64,000 bases of DNA, taken from assembly GCA_019137255.1 (NCBI GenBank), contig WPDH01000163.1:1-64000 (forward strand), read 5' to 3'. The stretch is from Corinectria fuckeliana. Lineage: Eukaryota; Ascomycota; Sordariomycetes; Hypocreales; Nectriaceae. The position numbers were made by a program, and so were the translations under genes. The notes under the pieces were generated by a model. It searched no databases and was not told where the DNA came from. It saw nothing but the letters and a program-made list of their open reading frames with translations. Shown here piece by piece: positions 1 through 11,862 of the stretch. Within the stretch, counting starts at the first letter, position 1. The number at the start of each line of letters is the position of its first letter.

Positions 1-345
1 AAGAATATAAGTATAAGAAGCTATTAGCTATAATTAGGGTAATATATAGTACTAAGAGACTATTTATAGACCTCTAAGTAAGTAATTAGTTTATTTAGAT
101 AGAATATAATAAGTAGAGATAAAGAGGGCCACTTTATAATAAAGAGAAGAAAAAAAAGGAAGTGTGATAAAGTGTAGAGAGATATATAAGAGCATATAGC
201 TATATATAATTTCTTTTATTATTAAGTAGTTACTATAGGGATAAAAACTTTAATCTCTTTATATATAAATAAATAAGATAAAAATATAGTCTTTTATTAT
301 AATATAATATTATATATAATTAAACAAAGCTTATATAATACAGTA
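1..345. repeat. AT-rich RIP-like relic at window edge
   Basis: The stretch is very rich in TA, TAT and AATA and poor in CpG, like the large transposon block at 23.7-33.3 kb. Composition switches sharply to ordinary GC-rich DNA near 345. No open frame or terminal repeat is visible, so the element type cannot be named. It is probably the end of a repeat that continues to the left of the window. Confidence 0.6.
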
Positions 346-789
346 AGATGACCCTAGTGCGAAAATTTAAAAAAAAGTTGATGTGAGACACCGGGCCCTA
401 TAGCCTTCCGTAGTCGGCCTCCACCCCAAGGAAGAAAAAAAAAAACCCTCCTCAAAAATGGAAGGGTCCTGAGGGGCAGCTGGGGAACCAATGACATCAA
501 CAGTACCCCACCAAAAAGATTTCACCGACACACACACACAGACGCACGCTCACACAGCGAAGCCAGCTTTCTTCCATTCTTTCGCCTTTGCCTTAGGTTG
601 CCTTGCTTTTCTTTACTTGGGTAACAAGTCACTGCTGACATTGTGATCTGCTCTTAAAGCTACCACGTCTCCATCCTCCACAAAAAATAAAACTCTTCTT
701 TCTCTCTTTATTTCTTCATAAAAATCCGTCTCTCCCTCCTTCAAGTCAACACCTTGAGACTTTCGCACACACACAAACACACAGCAACC
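346..789 (+). promoter_or_regulatory. upstream region of the histone chaperone gene
   Basis: About 440 bp between the AT-rich relic and the first start codon. It holds poly-A tracts (near 430-445), a CA-rich tract (530-555, ACACACAC) and a pyrimidine-rich leader (570-760), which is usual for fungal 5' leaders. A further ACACACAAACACACAGC tract sits directly before the ATG at 790. No TATA box is clear. Confidence 0.4.
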
Positions 790-1949
790 ATGTCTACCAG
801 CGACATGCAAGACGCCCACGTCCAGGAGGCACTCGTCACCTACGAGAAGCTCCAGGAAATCGAGGATGATATGGATGAGGTCGAAGTCGAGATCCGTAAG
901 TCACTCCCGAGCCAATTGCACTTGTGCGACTGCCCCGCGCATCCTGGAATCACTCAGGTCGAGGAGGCCCAGTCGGCGCGACAATTGCAAAGCCTTTATT
1001 TGCTAACGGTTTTCTTTTTCCTTCCTCCGACAACAGTTCGCCAGCAGTACAAGCTCTGCAAGGACATCTACGCCAAGCGCCAGGAGGTCATCGCCAAGAT
1101 TCCCCAGTTCTGGCCCCTCGTCCTCGAGCAGGCCCCCCCGGACGTCGACGAGTACATCCAGCCGTCCGACTCGGCCCTGATCCTCAACTCGCTCGTCAAC
1201 CTCACCGTTGAGCGCTTCGAGCTGCCCGAGGGCGACCCCCGCAGCATCTCCATCAAGTGGGAGTTCAAGGAGAACGAGTGGTTCGAGAACAAGGTCCTCG
1301 AGAAGAAGTTCTGGTGGCGCCGCGCCCGCGACGGCTGGGCTGGCCTCGTCAGCGAGCCCGTCGACATCAAGTGGAAGGAGGGCAAGGACCTGACGGGCGG
1401 CATGCTTGGCCTCGTCCAGAAGGTCTACGAGGAGGAGAAGGCCGGCAAGGAGGGCGAGACGGAGGCCGTCAAGAAGCTCAAGCAGCTCATGGAAGACACC
1501 GGCCTCGGCGGCGTCAGCTTCTTCGCCTGGTTCGGCTTCCGCGGCCGCAAGATCTCCGTCGAGGAGGACAAGGAGGCCTACCAGAAGGAGCAGGAGAGGC
1601 GCCAGGCCCGCAAGGAGGGCAAGGAGACCGAGGAGGACGCCGACGACGACGACGACGACGACGAGGATGACGACGAGTACGAGATGGAGATTTTCCCCAC
1701 TGCCGACGACCTCGCCGTGTGTATCGCCGAGGACCTGTGGCCCGGTGCCATCAAGTACTTTAGTAAGTCTGGCCCCCAAACGCTAGGCGAGACCACACCA
1801 CGAGATAGAAGAATGCTAACCAACTTGCCACAGCCAACGCTCAGGAGCAGGACGAGATGAGTGACATGGACTTTGAGTCTGACGAGGACGAGGAGATGGA
1901 CGAGGACGACGCCAAGGAGACTCCTGCCGCTAAGAAGCGGAAGGCCTAG
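790..1949 (+). CDS. NAP-family histone chaperone, SET/Vps75 type
   Basis: Three exons: 790-895, 1037-1762, 1834-1949 (315 aa); both introns are GT-AG and keep frame. The order is typical of SET/TAF-I/Vps75: a long charged helix near residues 8-60 (dimerisation helix), an earmuff domain with the segment FWWRRARDGWAGL around residues 125-140, then a Glu/Lys-rich stretch, an Asp/Glu run (seven consecutive Asp, residues about 243-255) and the motif EIFP before a second acidic tail. It ends in a basic KKRKA, a likely nuclear signal. Such proteins bind H3-H4 or H2A-H2B; Vps75 also partners the Rtt109 acetyltransferase. The start at 790 was chosen over an in-frame ATG at 754 because it begins the acidic helix after the CA-rich leader. 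Vps75 versus a separate SET paralogue cannot be settled by eye. Confidence 0.85.
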
Positions 1950-2700
1950 ATGCGTACTAGATTACACGCCCAAGAAAAATTTCCTTTGTTAAACACCCCC
2001 CCCCCCCCCAAAAAAAAATGGATAGACGCCAGGAAAGAGGGAAGAAGCCATCTAGGCGGCTGCGAGATAGACGATAGACGTATATAGAGCTGATGAAAAC
2101 ATTTATGCATACCCTGAATTTTGGAGTACGTAGCTGAGTATCTCTAGACCGGTAAAATAAACAAAAATTGTAAAATCTCAAAGGCGGGGGCAACGTCTGC
2201 ACAGTCTTAGGCCTCGCCAATGATGTCACGAAAGACTTGCTGAAAATCCGGGGTAGATTATGAAGCAGCATGATATTTACGCATACGGATATAAGTGCAT
2301 GTTAGCGACCAAATTTGGCAGCTCGGACTTCGGTGTAGGAGGATGTCCGCAAAGCCGCATGCGCAAGTGTTATTGTACATGTAGCTTCAAGCTGCCGTGT
2401 ATCAATTGACTCGTTGTGCCGCCCGTTCCGTTACTCAATTCCACAACGAATTGACTTGTACTTCCAGCATCGATACTTCGATCCACGGCTCCCAAGGTCA
2501 AGGGAAGAGCCATTCTGCCGCCCTGCATGAAGTGCGAGCATCACAAGACGTGTCTTGAGCGTACGTGTACTGTGTTTGACATAAGACCTACTTACTTGTT
2601 GCGCTGCGCCGCCGTGACGTACCAACTGGACACAGGCGGTTCCGAGGGCAGTTGACTTGGCTTATATAACGACACCATTGCACCGCCTCCACTTCGAAAC
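1950..2700. promoter_or_regulatory. intergenic region with TATA-like box for the downstream gene
   Basis: No gene seen. A C10+ homopolymer followed by A8 lies near 1996-2018 in the 3' flank of the chaperone gene. A TATATAA box at 2663-2669 is about 32-38 bp upstream of the ATG at 2701. This is close for a fungal promoter and suggests a very short leader, or use of the second in-frame ATG at 2776. Confidence 0.35.
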
Positions 2701-4395
2701 ATGCTCTCTCGTCAGGCATGGCGGGCATTCGCGAGACCAACGAGCTTAGGAATCGTCTCTAGGAACTACGCCACCATGGCCACGCCGTTTCGCATCCATG
2801 TTGAGCCGAAGGATGCAGGGTTGCTGGGGTTGAAGCTGGGGAACGACGAGGCGGCCAAGGTGTCGGAGCTGCTTCAGGAGGATCTCGAGGTACCCTTTGC
2901 CCTTGACAACTCACTGAGCAACTCACAAGCGAGTCACTGACCCTTGACCCTGAACCCTAGAACCACCACGTCTTCTTCAACGCCGCCGGCTTTCATGACC
3001 ACGTAAGCAAGCCTCTCTACAGTCCCCTCGAAACAACCCCCCCCCCCCATCATCACCACCTCACATCATGCCGCGCAGCTCGTCCACCACCTCCTCGCCC
3101 TCTACGGCACGGGCGCCAGCACGCAGGACCTGCAGAAGGCCTTCGATGCCAACTCTTCGTACCAGCTCAAGGCCATGAAGCCCCGCGGCCAGGTCGTCGA
3201 GCAGCTCGCAAGGGACTGGATCGGCGCCAAGGACCACCTCGGCAAGGGGAGACAGTACCCCTCGTTTCTGCGCTTCTTCCAGGGCGAGATTGACAAGGTG
3301 GGCTTCAAGGAGGTGCTGCTAGAGTACCTCTTCAAGGACGACGAGAGGAGCCGGGACATGCAGAGCCGTCTCTTTGGAGGTATGAGCTGAGATGCAGATA
3401 CACTATGGCTAGAGCCAGACTCGCCGACTAACTCAAGCATCTGCAGGCCTGCTTCACCCCTTAATCCAGCTCATGTACGGCCTCGAGTGGGACCAGCCAG
3501 CCCTCATCGCCTCGGGCCTCGCCCAGACCGCTGTCCACGAGAATCGCCTGCAGGACTTCTTCGCGCGCTCGCAAGCAGCCGCCGCCGCCCGGCCGAGTTC
3601 CTTTCGCATGGGCTCCATCGTCGACCTCTACGCGGCGGACGGGAAGCTCGCGTCGAGTGCGCACTGGCCGGACCACGACGGCATCGACGACGGCGTGCTG
3701 ACGCGCGCGCCTGAGGAGATGCTCGAGCTGGCGAGCCGCGTGAGAGTGCGACCGGAGGAGTTGGAGGAGCGCACGGCGGAGATGGTGCACACCACGGCCT
3801 ATGTCGCGGCGGCGGCGGCGTTTCACCCGCCGCATACTCCCAGGTTTGACTTCTTCCTCATGTACGGTTTCCCTCCCTTCTCCTTGCTTCCTCTTTACAA
3901 GTTCATGTGAAAGCCTGACTTTGCCGTGCTAGCCACCACATCACGTCGGCCCCCTTCTTCCTCGCCCTGAACAAACACCCCTGGATCCCAACCGCCGTGA
4001 AAACCCACCTCCTCGAGTGCAAGATCCGCGTGGACCTGCTGCAGTACGTCGCCCTCGGCTGCCCCGCGCTCCACGGGGACTCCCTCGCCGGCTACAAGCC
4101 TAAGGACGCGTCGTCGTCGGCCGTCTCCGAGCCCGAGGACCTCCTGCCCCGGATCCACGCCATCGTCGACGACGGGCACACCATCAAGCTCTCCCGCGCG
4201 CTGCTGCTCGCGGAGCGGGTATCCCGGCCGTACAGGGGGCGGCCGTGGATAAGGATAGGCGACGAGGCGGCGTGGTTGAGGGCACAGTATCTGCTGTTAG
4301 ATGCGAATGAGCATTCTGGGGTTATGTGGGTGAGAGCAGCTGGCTTCGATGAGGCCTGGGAGGGTATCCCGAACGAGCATGAGGCACGTATATAA
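2701..4395 (+). CDS. questin oxidase-like protein (DUF4243 family)
   Basis: Five exons: 2701-2889, 2961-3002, 3079-3379, 3447-3861, 3933-4395 (469 aa), all GT-AG and phase-consistent. The second exon is only 42 nt. The protein shows hallmarks of the questin oxidase/AflY family: NHHVFFN at the domain start, LVHHLLALYGTGAS, a central FLRFFQGEI segment, LLHPLIQLMYGLEW and HHITSAPFFL. Family members perform Baeyer-Villiger-like anthraquinone ring opening in polyketide pathways, but many homologues lie outside clusters and have no known substrate. No polyketide synthase or oxidase cluster is near, so the substrate is unknown. The first 22 residues (MLSRQAWRAFARPTSLG, then RNYA) look like a mitochondrial presequence; M26 (MATPF) could give a cytosolic form. 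It is tail-to-tail with pwp2, 140 bp between stop codons. Confidence 0.8.
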
Positions 4396-4535
4396 GACGA
4401 GTCGTGCTACTACACGAGACTGCATGATGGAAATGAAAAAGAGCAAGTGCCATGTATCACTAGGAACGAGCGAAATGTGGCTGCGGCTGCGGCTGTCGAG
4501 TAATGCTTGGGTATTTTGAATCATCTTTGCCCCGT

Positions 4536-7358
4536 CTAGTCTAATCCAATCCACTCGTCATCGTCGGAACCATTCTCAGACTCAGCCTTTCCATCCAAAT
4601 CCATCATTTTCACCTCCGCACTATTGCCATCCAACGTCTTGACATCTTCCTTCCCGCTCTTCTCCGCCTGCCCCAGCAGATAATCCACCATGTAGACGTT
4701 TTCATCTGCAAGCCGCCTGACCTCGTCTCTCATCTTGGACACGGCGCGCGCCACGACGCGCAGCTCCACGTCCGCCTTGGCGCGGTTCGCCGACAGCCAC
4801 GCGCCGTGCTTGTCGACGATGGCCTTGATCCAGAGGAGGCAGAACTCGATGTGCGGCGACTCCTCCGTCTCGGCGGCGACGAACCGCAGGAGGCGCGAGA
4901 CGTAGACGGTGGGCAGGCCGGCGACGACCAGAGGGGCTGTGAGCGGCGGGACGGCCTGGAACACGCGCTTGATCAGGCCGGCCTCGTTGAGGCGGAAGGC
5001 CATGACTAGGGCCTTGAGGTAGTCGCGGTCGGTTTCCAGGACGGCGAGGGTAGACGCAGGGGTGATCTCCATGGCCAGGTCAAAGGGGTCGAACTGGAGG
5101 TCGTTGTCCAGGCTGTAGATCAGAAGGCCCTCGGTCGAGGCGGCACAGAAGGCCGTTCCGGTTGGCGAGAAGCCAATGCCGCTCACGCGGACCTCGGGCT
5201 TCTTCTTCCTTGCTGAGGGGTCGCCGCGCTTTGAGCCGGGCAAAGAGCTATCAACTCGGTCTTCCCTGTCCGACGCTTCTAGGTCGTCAAGCTCTCCTGT
5301 AGGGCCAGCTTCTGTCAGAAGCTTGCTGTTGAGGAACTCCTGGGTGCCCGAGAGTGAGAGGTTGACGCTGACGGTGAACTTCTTGAGCAGCACCATGGTC
5401 GTCACAGAGTACAGGCAGATGTACTTGCTGTTGCCGCCTGCCAGAAGGCAGCTGCCGTCGGTGCTATAACGGATAGTGTTGAAGCTCTTTGTTCCAGCGA
5501 CGTTGGCCGCGGTCCTTCGGTCTGTTATCTTGCGACCTCCAGAAACGTCTCGTCGTCCGTCCAAGCCAGCAACCTGCTCAGCGTCTGTCATCGACCAGAA
5601 AGTCAATTGGCCGTCCAGTGTAGCAATTGCTAGTTGCAGCGAATCCGGGCGGATGGCCATGTCGAGCACGTCGGCCTGGAGCTGCAGAGGCTCGCTCGTT
5701 TGCGTCCGGCTGAAGATGGACCAGATACGAGCAGTTCGGTCCCAACTACCACTGACGAGAGAGTCGCCGTTGGGCGCAAACGCCAAGGAAGAGACTGGGC
5801 CCTCGTGCCCTGAAAGCTGATCGAGCAGTTGGCCGGTTTGGACACTCCAGATGTGGATGTCGAACGAGTCGAGAGATCCAGCTGCCACAACTTCGCCACT
5901 TGGGTCGACTGCCATGCACGAAAAGGAGAGCCTGGTGGGTGCTGTGAAGGTTCGGAAGTTTCGGTAGCGGATGAGATCCCAAGCGCGGATGGAGCCGTCA
6001 AGACTAGATGTGAACAATACATTGCCCTTCTTGGCAAACTCGCAGGCGGTCACGCCGCTGGTGTGCTCGGTAAACGTCACGATGCAGAATCCTGACTGAA
6101 TGTCCCAGACCTTGATTTTTCCATCGTCCGCAGTAGTGATGATCCGCTGACCATCCGGCGAATAAACCAACGAGTTCATCGAGTCGAAGTGGCCTTGTTG
6201 CTTGAGAATGTACGACTCCGACTGCCATTCCCATACCAAAAGCTGGCCCAGCTTGGAGGCGCCAAATGCCAACCATTCTCCGCTCTTGTTGATGGTGACA
6301 AAGTCGATGTCGTTCTGGGAGATGCTCAGCTTGTGGATGTTGTTAAAGTCGGGCATCTCGTAGAGTCCGAAGAGGCCATTCGAGAAGCCAGCCACCAGAA
6401 GGTTGGTCTCTGGGTGGAAGGCAGCGCATCGAACGTGGGCGTTTCCTTGCATGAAATAATGGCGCTGAACTATGCGCCATCGCATATCGGAGTGGTCATC
6501 GGAGTCGCGCATCTTGTCGTCGTCCTCGACTCGGTTGATGGGCTTCACGTATTGCCAGTCGAACACGGCACCGTCTTTGCTAACAGTATAGATGGTCTCC
6601 TGGTTCTCTGAAAACCAAGCACCAATAATAGCCTGCTTGTGCCCCGAGAGGACCGTGGGTGTGAAACCGTCCTCAGGAGTCAAGCTCCATATCCGGGCTG
6701 TCAGGTCCTTGGAACTGGTGAGGAAGAAGCGCGAGTCGCTAGACCACTCGATGTGTTGGACGTTGTCAAAGTGGCCGGTGTGTGTGTGGTATCGAACAAA
6801 GGGGGCGAATTCGAGCTCGCCCTCGGTGGACGAGTCGGGGGTGGAAGGGACATGCCAGACCTCGATCTTGCGGCCAAGGCCAACGGCGAAGTGACGGCCC
6901 GAAGGCGCAAACGCAAGCGCTGTGACCGGCGCGCGGAAGGAGAAGTGGTAGATGGATATGCGTCGAGGCACATTGGTCAGGATCGCGTGTCCATCCTCGT
7001 CAATTGAGAGCAGCAGGTTGCCGCGGGGTGTGAGACCGATCCGGGCGATGTTCTTGCGATGCGCGAACGGAAGGGTGTACGACTTGTTCCTGCGCAACAA
7101 ACGGGTCAGTCACGTAAAGAGGATACTACCAAATGCTGGAAAGGCGTACGCACTCTACAAGGTTGAAGACCGTCACCCTGTTGCCGACGGGCGAGAAAAG
7201 ATGGGTGCCATCCGGGCTGTACAGCAGGTTGCCCTGGCAGTAGACGGTGCCAAGCAAGTTCGAGAACTAGGAGATCAGGTCAGCACAGGCACCTGGTGGA
7301 AGCACTTGACTCAGAAAGTATTCGAGAGCCCAGTTCGTACCTTGAAGTCAGTCTTCAT
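4536..7358 (-). CDS. pwp2: Pwp2/Utp1, UTP-B subunit of the small-subunit processome
   Basis: Three exons on the minus strand: 7341-7358, 7154-7266, 4536-7089 (894 aa). The first coding exon is only six codons (MKTDFK). The start is supported because the spliced N-terminus reads on through LLGTVYCQGNLLYSPDG, characteristic of Pwp2. A WD40 domain fills roughly residues 10-650, with blades ending in motifs such as ARIWSL, IKVWDIQSG, IRAWDL and ARIWSI. The Utp12 domain follows at about 690-800 (around FRLNEAGLIKRVFQAVP), then an acidic tail ending DDDEWIGLD. Pwp2 is a nucleolar 90S pre-ribosome component needed for early 18S rRNA cleavage. Length agrees with the family. It is divergent from the cdc12 septin gene across 786 bp. 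Confidence 0.95.
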
Positions 7359-8144
7359 TGTCGTCACCTACTGGGCAGCATAGTCGTAATAGTCCTCTTG
7401 AAGTCGCAAACCGCCAGAAAATCGACATGGTCTTATCGATAACAACTGATTTTTTTGGTGGAGACGATTGAGATAGCGGGAAATCGGCAGAGAGTTAGTC
7501 CGTCTGTCATTAAAAAGGGAATTTATTCCAGCAAACGAAGTTGCGAAGGTCATAAAGACGAGCTAGACTTAGAATGGTAACTGTGACCTTACCCCATGGC
7601 TTAATGCCGTTGAAGCGCGGTACATACTCTGTGGCTTGACTCGCTAGTATGAGCCGTGATTGGCCATAAGATAAGGGACCGTGGCTGCTCCCCCCTTGGG
7701 AACTGCCCCAATGCCCCTAGGAAACTGCCACACCTTCCCTCCCTTGTGGCCCGCCTTTTCACCCCTGTTGCTGGAACGAGTGGCAGGTGCCGGTTGTTTC
7801 GTCTGTTTTGCTCCTTCCCTGGCTCCTTGCTCCGTGTCCACTCCCAAATCCAGCACTGTCCACTCACGGGCCGCGTCGCACTGGCCAACCAAAGCAATCC
7901 TGGGCCAGCCCCCCCCCCAGTCCCCCCTAAGACGCCTCATCCCAAGGAAGGGCAGGAAATTCGTTCCCCTGAAGCACAAGCTCCCCTAACCTCCACCTCG
8001 CCTTGTTCTCGTTCGACATCATCGCAGCCGGCCACGAACTTGCATTACCTCCGTCAGCTCGCCTCTGTTGTGCCTCTCAACTCCGACGTCCCGTCTTGAT
8101 TGATATCCGCTCCCGTTTAACGTCTCATCCGTCAACCCTTCAAG
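7359..8144. promoter_or_regulatory. divergent promoter, pwp2 / cdc12
   Basis: A 786-bp head-to-head interval. The septin side is strongly pyrimidine-rich with CCCCCC runs (7690-8000), the usual look of a fungal 5' leader. No gene is supported; open frames on both strands here are composition-driven. Confidence 0.45.
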
Positions 8145-9514
8145 ATGGCTTCTGCAGCTGCCGAGAGCGCCTCACCGATTGGCATTGCCAATCTGCCCAA
8201 CCAGCGACACAAGATTGTCGCGAAACGCGGTGCTGGCTTCACTATTATGGTAAGCCCTCATTTCTCTGGTTTAGATGGTCGGAAGATAGCTTCTCCGTCT
8301 TCACTGTGCTTGGACACGTTGACCTGACCGCGCATGTCCACCTAGGTTGCCGGCGAGTCTGGCCTCGGCAAGACCACCTTCATCAACACCTTGTTCTCCA
8401 CCACCATCAAGAACTACGCCGACCACAAGCGTCGCCACCAGAAGCAGGTCGACAAGACCGTAGAGATCGAGATCACCAAGGCTGAGCTGGAGGAGAAGTT
8501 CTTCAAGGGTAAGCCATCACCGCCAGAACGTGTCGTGTAGTACAACAGCTCACCTCCCTTCCCCAGTCCGACTGACCGTCATTGACACCCCCGGTTTCGG
8601 CGACTATGTTAACAACCGCGATTCTTGGATGCCCATCATCGAGTTCCTTGACGACCAGCACGAGTCTTACATGCTCCAGGAGCAGCAGCCCCGCCGTCAG
8701 GACAAGATTGACCTTCGTGTCCATGCCTGCCTCTACTTCATCCGCCCCACCGGCCACACCCTCAAGCCCCTCGACATCGAGGTCATGAAGAGACTCTGCT
8801 CTCGCGTCAACCTGATCCCCGTCATTGCCAAGGCCGACACCCTCAGCCCTGCTGATTTGGCCAAATTCAAGCAGAGAGTAAGCTCGCACAATGGCAATGC
8901 TCTACCCCTAACATGCCACTGACCGCTCAACCTAGATTGTCTCTGTCATCGAGGCTCAGAACATCAAGATCTACCAGCCCCCGGTCGAGGAGGATGACGA
9001 GGCTGCTGCCCAGCATGCTCGCAGCCTGATGAACGCCATGCCCTTCGCCGTTATCGGCTCCGAGAAGGACGTCAAGACTAGCGATGGCCGCATCGTCAAG
9101 GGTCGCCAGTACTCTTGGGGTGTTGCCGAGGTCGAGAACGAGGACCACTGCGACTTCAAGAAGCTCCGCTCCATCTTGATCCGAACCCACATGCTCGACC
9201 TCATCCACACCACTGAGGAGTTGCACTACGAGGCCTATCGCGCCCAGCAGATGGAGACGCGCAAGTTCGGCGAGGCCCGCCCCCGAAAGCTCGACAACCC
9301 CAAGTTCAAGGAGGAGGAGGAGGCTCTGCGCAAGCGATTCACCGAGCAGGTCAAGATCGAGGAGCAGCGCTTCCGGCAATGGGAGCAGAAGCTCATTTCC
9401 GAGCGCGACCGTCTCAACAAGGATCTCGAGCAGACTCACGCCCAGATCAAGCAGCTTGAAGCCGAGCTCGAGTCTATGCAGGGCAGCGCTGTCCGCAGCC
9501 ACGGCCGCCGCTAA
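8145..9514 (+). CDS. cdc12: septin, Cdc12/AspC group
   Basis: Four exons: 8145-8249, 8346-8508, 8567-8877, 8936-9514 (385 aa), GT-AG throughout. The GTPase core shows the P-loop GESGLGKTT (residues 38-46), G3 DTPG (96-99), G4 AKAD, and the septin-unique WGVAEVENEDHCDF region. A C-terminal coiled coil starts near residue 300 (FKEEEEALRKRFTEQ) and ends SHGRR. The N-terminal PIGIANLPNQRHKIV resembles Cdc12 (VGISNLPNQR) rather than Cdc3 (GYVGFANLPNQWHR) or Cdc11, hence the assignment. Septins assemble into hetero-oligomeric rods at septa, hyphal tips and, in pathogens, the appressorium pore. The intron after residue 35 lies just before the P-loop. Confidence 0.93.
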
Positions 9515-10241
9515 GCTCACCTAGTCGGGGTCAACATGCTTTAGTGACTGCAGTTGGACAGTCGTGCTTTTGTCATTTCTCTTACCTGTGGCTCCACTTT
9601 GGGGCTTGGAGTTGAAAAATTGAAAGGTCCAAGAGTACCACAAGGGGAGGGAGAGAGACGGGGGCACACGTTCATGGATTTTCCTGCCCGCCGTCTCCGA
9701 GGATGAGAGCGGCAAGTATTGCTTGCTGGGACGGCCCCATGGTCACGGCCGTGGAGTTATGATACCAATACCTCGTTCATGTTTCCCGCCCCTTGGTTGC
9801 GTCAGCAGCTAAGCAACAGTAGTACGACCCCTGAAACGACACAAAGACGTATGGAGAAAGCTTTGATAGTCTTGCCCTTTTTTATTTGCACCTTTTACTA
9901 GAGCCCTTCTCTCAGCTAGGCACTTTTTAGTCCCCATGTAATTCAGTCACCACCTTTTTATGATACCAGCTTAAAATGATCGAACCGGCCCTCATGTTGT
10001 GCTGCGACATCTCTTGTATAACCCTATGACCCTTTGAGAAATTCCCCAACCACGAGATGACATGACCTTAGAAGCAACTACCAGCCCCCTCTGGTGATGC
10101 AGCTCAAAAAACTCCATGCTTATACGTACCCAAAGAAACATATCCGAGAACCCTAACCAGGAAATGTCCCGTTCCAGTCACATGCTGTCTCATGAGATAC
10201 CCGTATATTCCCAGGTGTCAGGGATCGATGATACTGTTGTT
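9515..10241. other. convergent 3' intergenic region, cdc12 / dehydrogenase kinase
   Basis: 727 bp between two converging stop codons. No gene or repeat is evident; it should hold the two 3' UTRs. Moderately AT-rich around 9880-10010. Confidence 0.4.
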
Positions 10242-11862
10242 TTAGACGGCGTCCATACTGGCCCGAGTAGCAAGCTGCTCATTCTTGTTCCCTAGCTTTG
10301 AAATCTGCAGGAAAGCATCGACCCCGTAACCCTCAAGACTATGCAGCTCAAGACTGCCCGCCCAGTACTCGGCATAGACACGACTCAAAGGCAGGCCCAT
10401 GCCGAGACGCAAGTTCGGTGGACGGCTAGTGAGGGAGGAAAGGGAGCTATCGTAGTTGGGTGTCTTCAGGTCGGCGCGGGCGAGCTCGCCCTCAACGTGG
10501 AGCTCCTGCATAGTAGCGGCCATGCGCGGGACGTGGGAGAGGTTCTCGAGGCGCTTCTGGCTCTGGGGCCCCTTGCTAAAGGACCACAGGTACGGCAGCT
10601 CGGCGCGGGGGATGCCGCCGCCGCGGTCGCAGATGCGGATGATGACGTGCTGTGCGGCCTCGCAAATGGTGATTTCGATCGGGGGTGGAGCGGCGGCGGT
10701 GGTCGGGTCAGGGTGCTTCTGGTGGCGCTCGATGACGGCCTGCACGGAGTTGCGCAGGAGCTCACCGATGATGTACTCGAGGTGGCTGAGGATGTAGGGG
10801 AAGCTGGCCTCGAGGTGGCCGTAGACCTTGATGTCGGGGATCTGGACGCCGGGGCCGTTGGTGGAGCGGGCGAGGGCTGTGACGGCCTTGGAGCAGCGGT
10901 CGACGACATCCTTGGCGTTGCACTTGATGAAAACCTCGCCTATGAAGTCCGCTTCGGAGAGCTTAGCGCCGGGGGAGAAGTGAGGGGAGTTGAAGGTCTC
11001 AGTGAGGGAGAGGTGCTGCTCTGCGATGACTCGTCGGGAGATGCGCTAGGGGAATCTTTAAGTATTGAAGGTAGGGATTCCTTGGGGGGAGGAAGACCTA
11101 CGGATCTCAGAATTGTGTTCATGAAGTTATCCAGGTCATTAGGGTTCATCAGTCCTCCACACTCAAGAATGCCCATAGCCAGTTTAGGTATGACGGTCAA
11201 ATGGCCTTTCAGGTTCTGACTGATGATGTCGCACAGCCTGTCATTTTCCTCGATCGTCTTGACCTCCTTGAGTTTCCGAAACGTATCAAAGGCATTGTAA
11301 TATAGATTGTAGACGTCGTTGATTTGAGGGTTCGTGACGACGACGTAGGGTAGGCGCTGCATGTCCCGGATGCGGTGCGCGAGTCTGCAGGGTTGCGTTG
11401 CATGGTCAGCTGTCTAGGTAGGTAGGTAATACACTATTCCTCCGACCGGCCGAGACGGCGGCGACTCACCTCGTAGGTAGTTCGGAGCGGACGTAGTTGG
11501 CGGAGCTGATGAGGCGCGTCTCGGTGAGGGAGCGGCCGAAGACCATGAGCTGGCGGAGGCTGATGGGGCGAGCCTCTTTGGCGACCCATCTGGAGGATCG
11601 CGGGTTAGCAGCTGTGGTGCGTTGAAGCGGGCGGGGAGCTTCCTCACTCGTCAAGGATGGAGTTGGGACGCCATGACGGATGGCTCAAGCTGCCCGCGCG
11701 TCGCACGTGGACTCTGTGGTCCAGGGAATGTTTCGAAGTCGGTAAGGACGAGAGAAAGAGGGCGCGCGGGTCGGTAAAGGTCAATCGGCATCGCCTGCTT
11801 GGTCGCAGGGCGATGGAGGGCATGTCGGAGGAGGTCGCATGCAGAGAGTTGGCGTCAGCCAC
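10242..11862 (-). CDS. mitochondrial 2-oxoacid dehydrogenase kinase (PDK/BCKDK family)
   Basis: Four exons on the minus strand: 11648-11862, 11470-11589, 11102-11384, 10242-11045 (473 aa). The BCDHK alpha-ketoacid domain is seen from ISLRQLMVFGR through NDRLCDIISQNLKGH to MNTILRSRISRR and IAEQHLSLTE. The GHKL ATPase follows with N-box ELLRNSVQA, G1 DRGGGIP and G2 RLGMGLPLSR. These kinases phosphorylate E1-alpha of pyruvate or branched-chain oxoacid dehydrogenase in the mitochondrial matrix; motifs alone do not separate the two. The N-terminus is Arg/Ser/Leu-rich and low in acidic residues, fitting import. The 56-nt intron 11046-11101 is certain: it restores RSRISRRVIAEQ across an otherwise broken domain. 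The start could also be M14 (11823). A Pro/Ala/Thr insert after the N-box (PDPTTAAAPPP) makes it longer than mammalian kinases. Confidence 0.93.

Noticed and set aside
1003..1779. 258-codon minus-strand frame, Leu/Val-rich, opposite the histone chaperone
   Set aside because: It is the reverse reading of Asp/Glu/Lys-rich codons; Leu/Val runs are an artefact of that.
8145..9514. Cdc3/AspB assignment for the septin
   Set aside because: Cdc3 proteins start with GYVGFANLPNQWHR-like sequence and lack the FTIMVAGESGLGKTTFINTLF context seen here; Cdc12 fits better.
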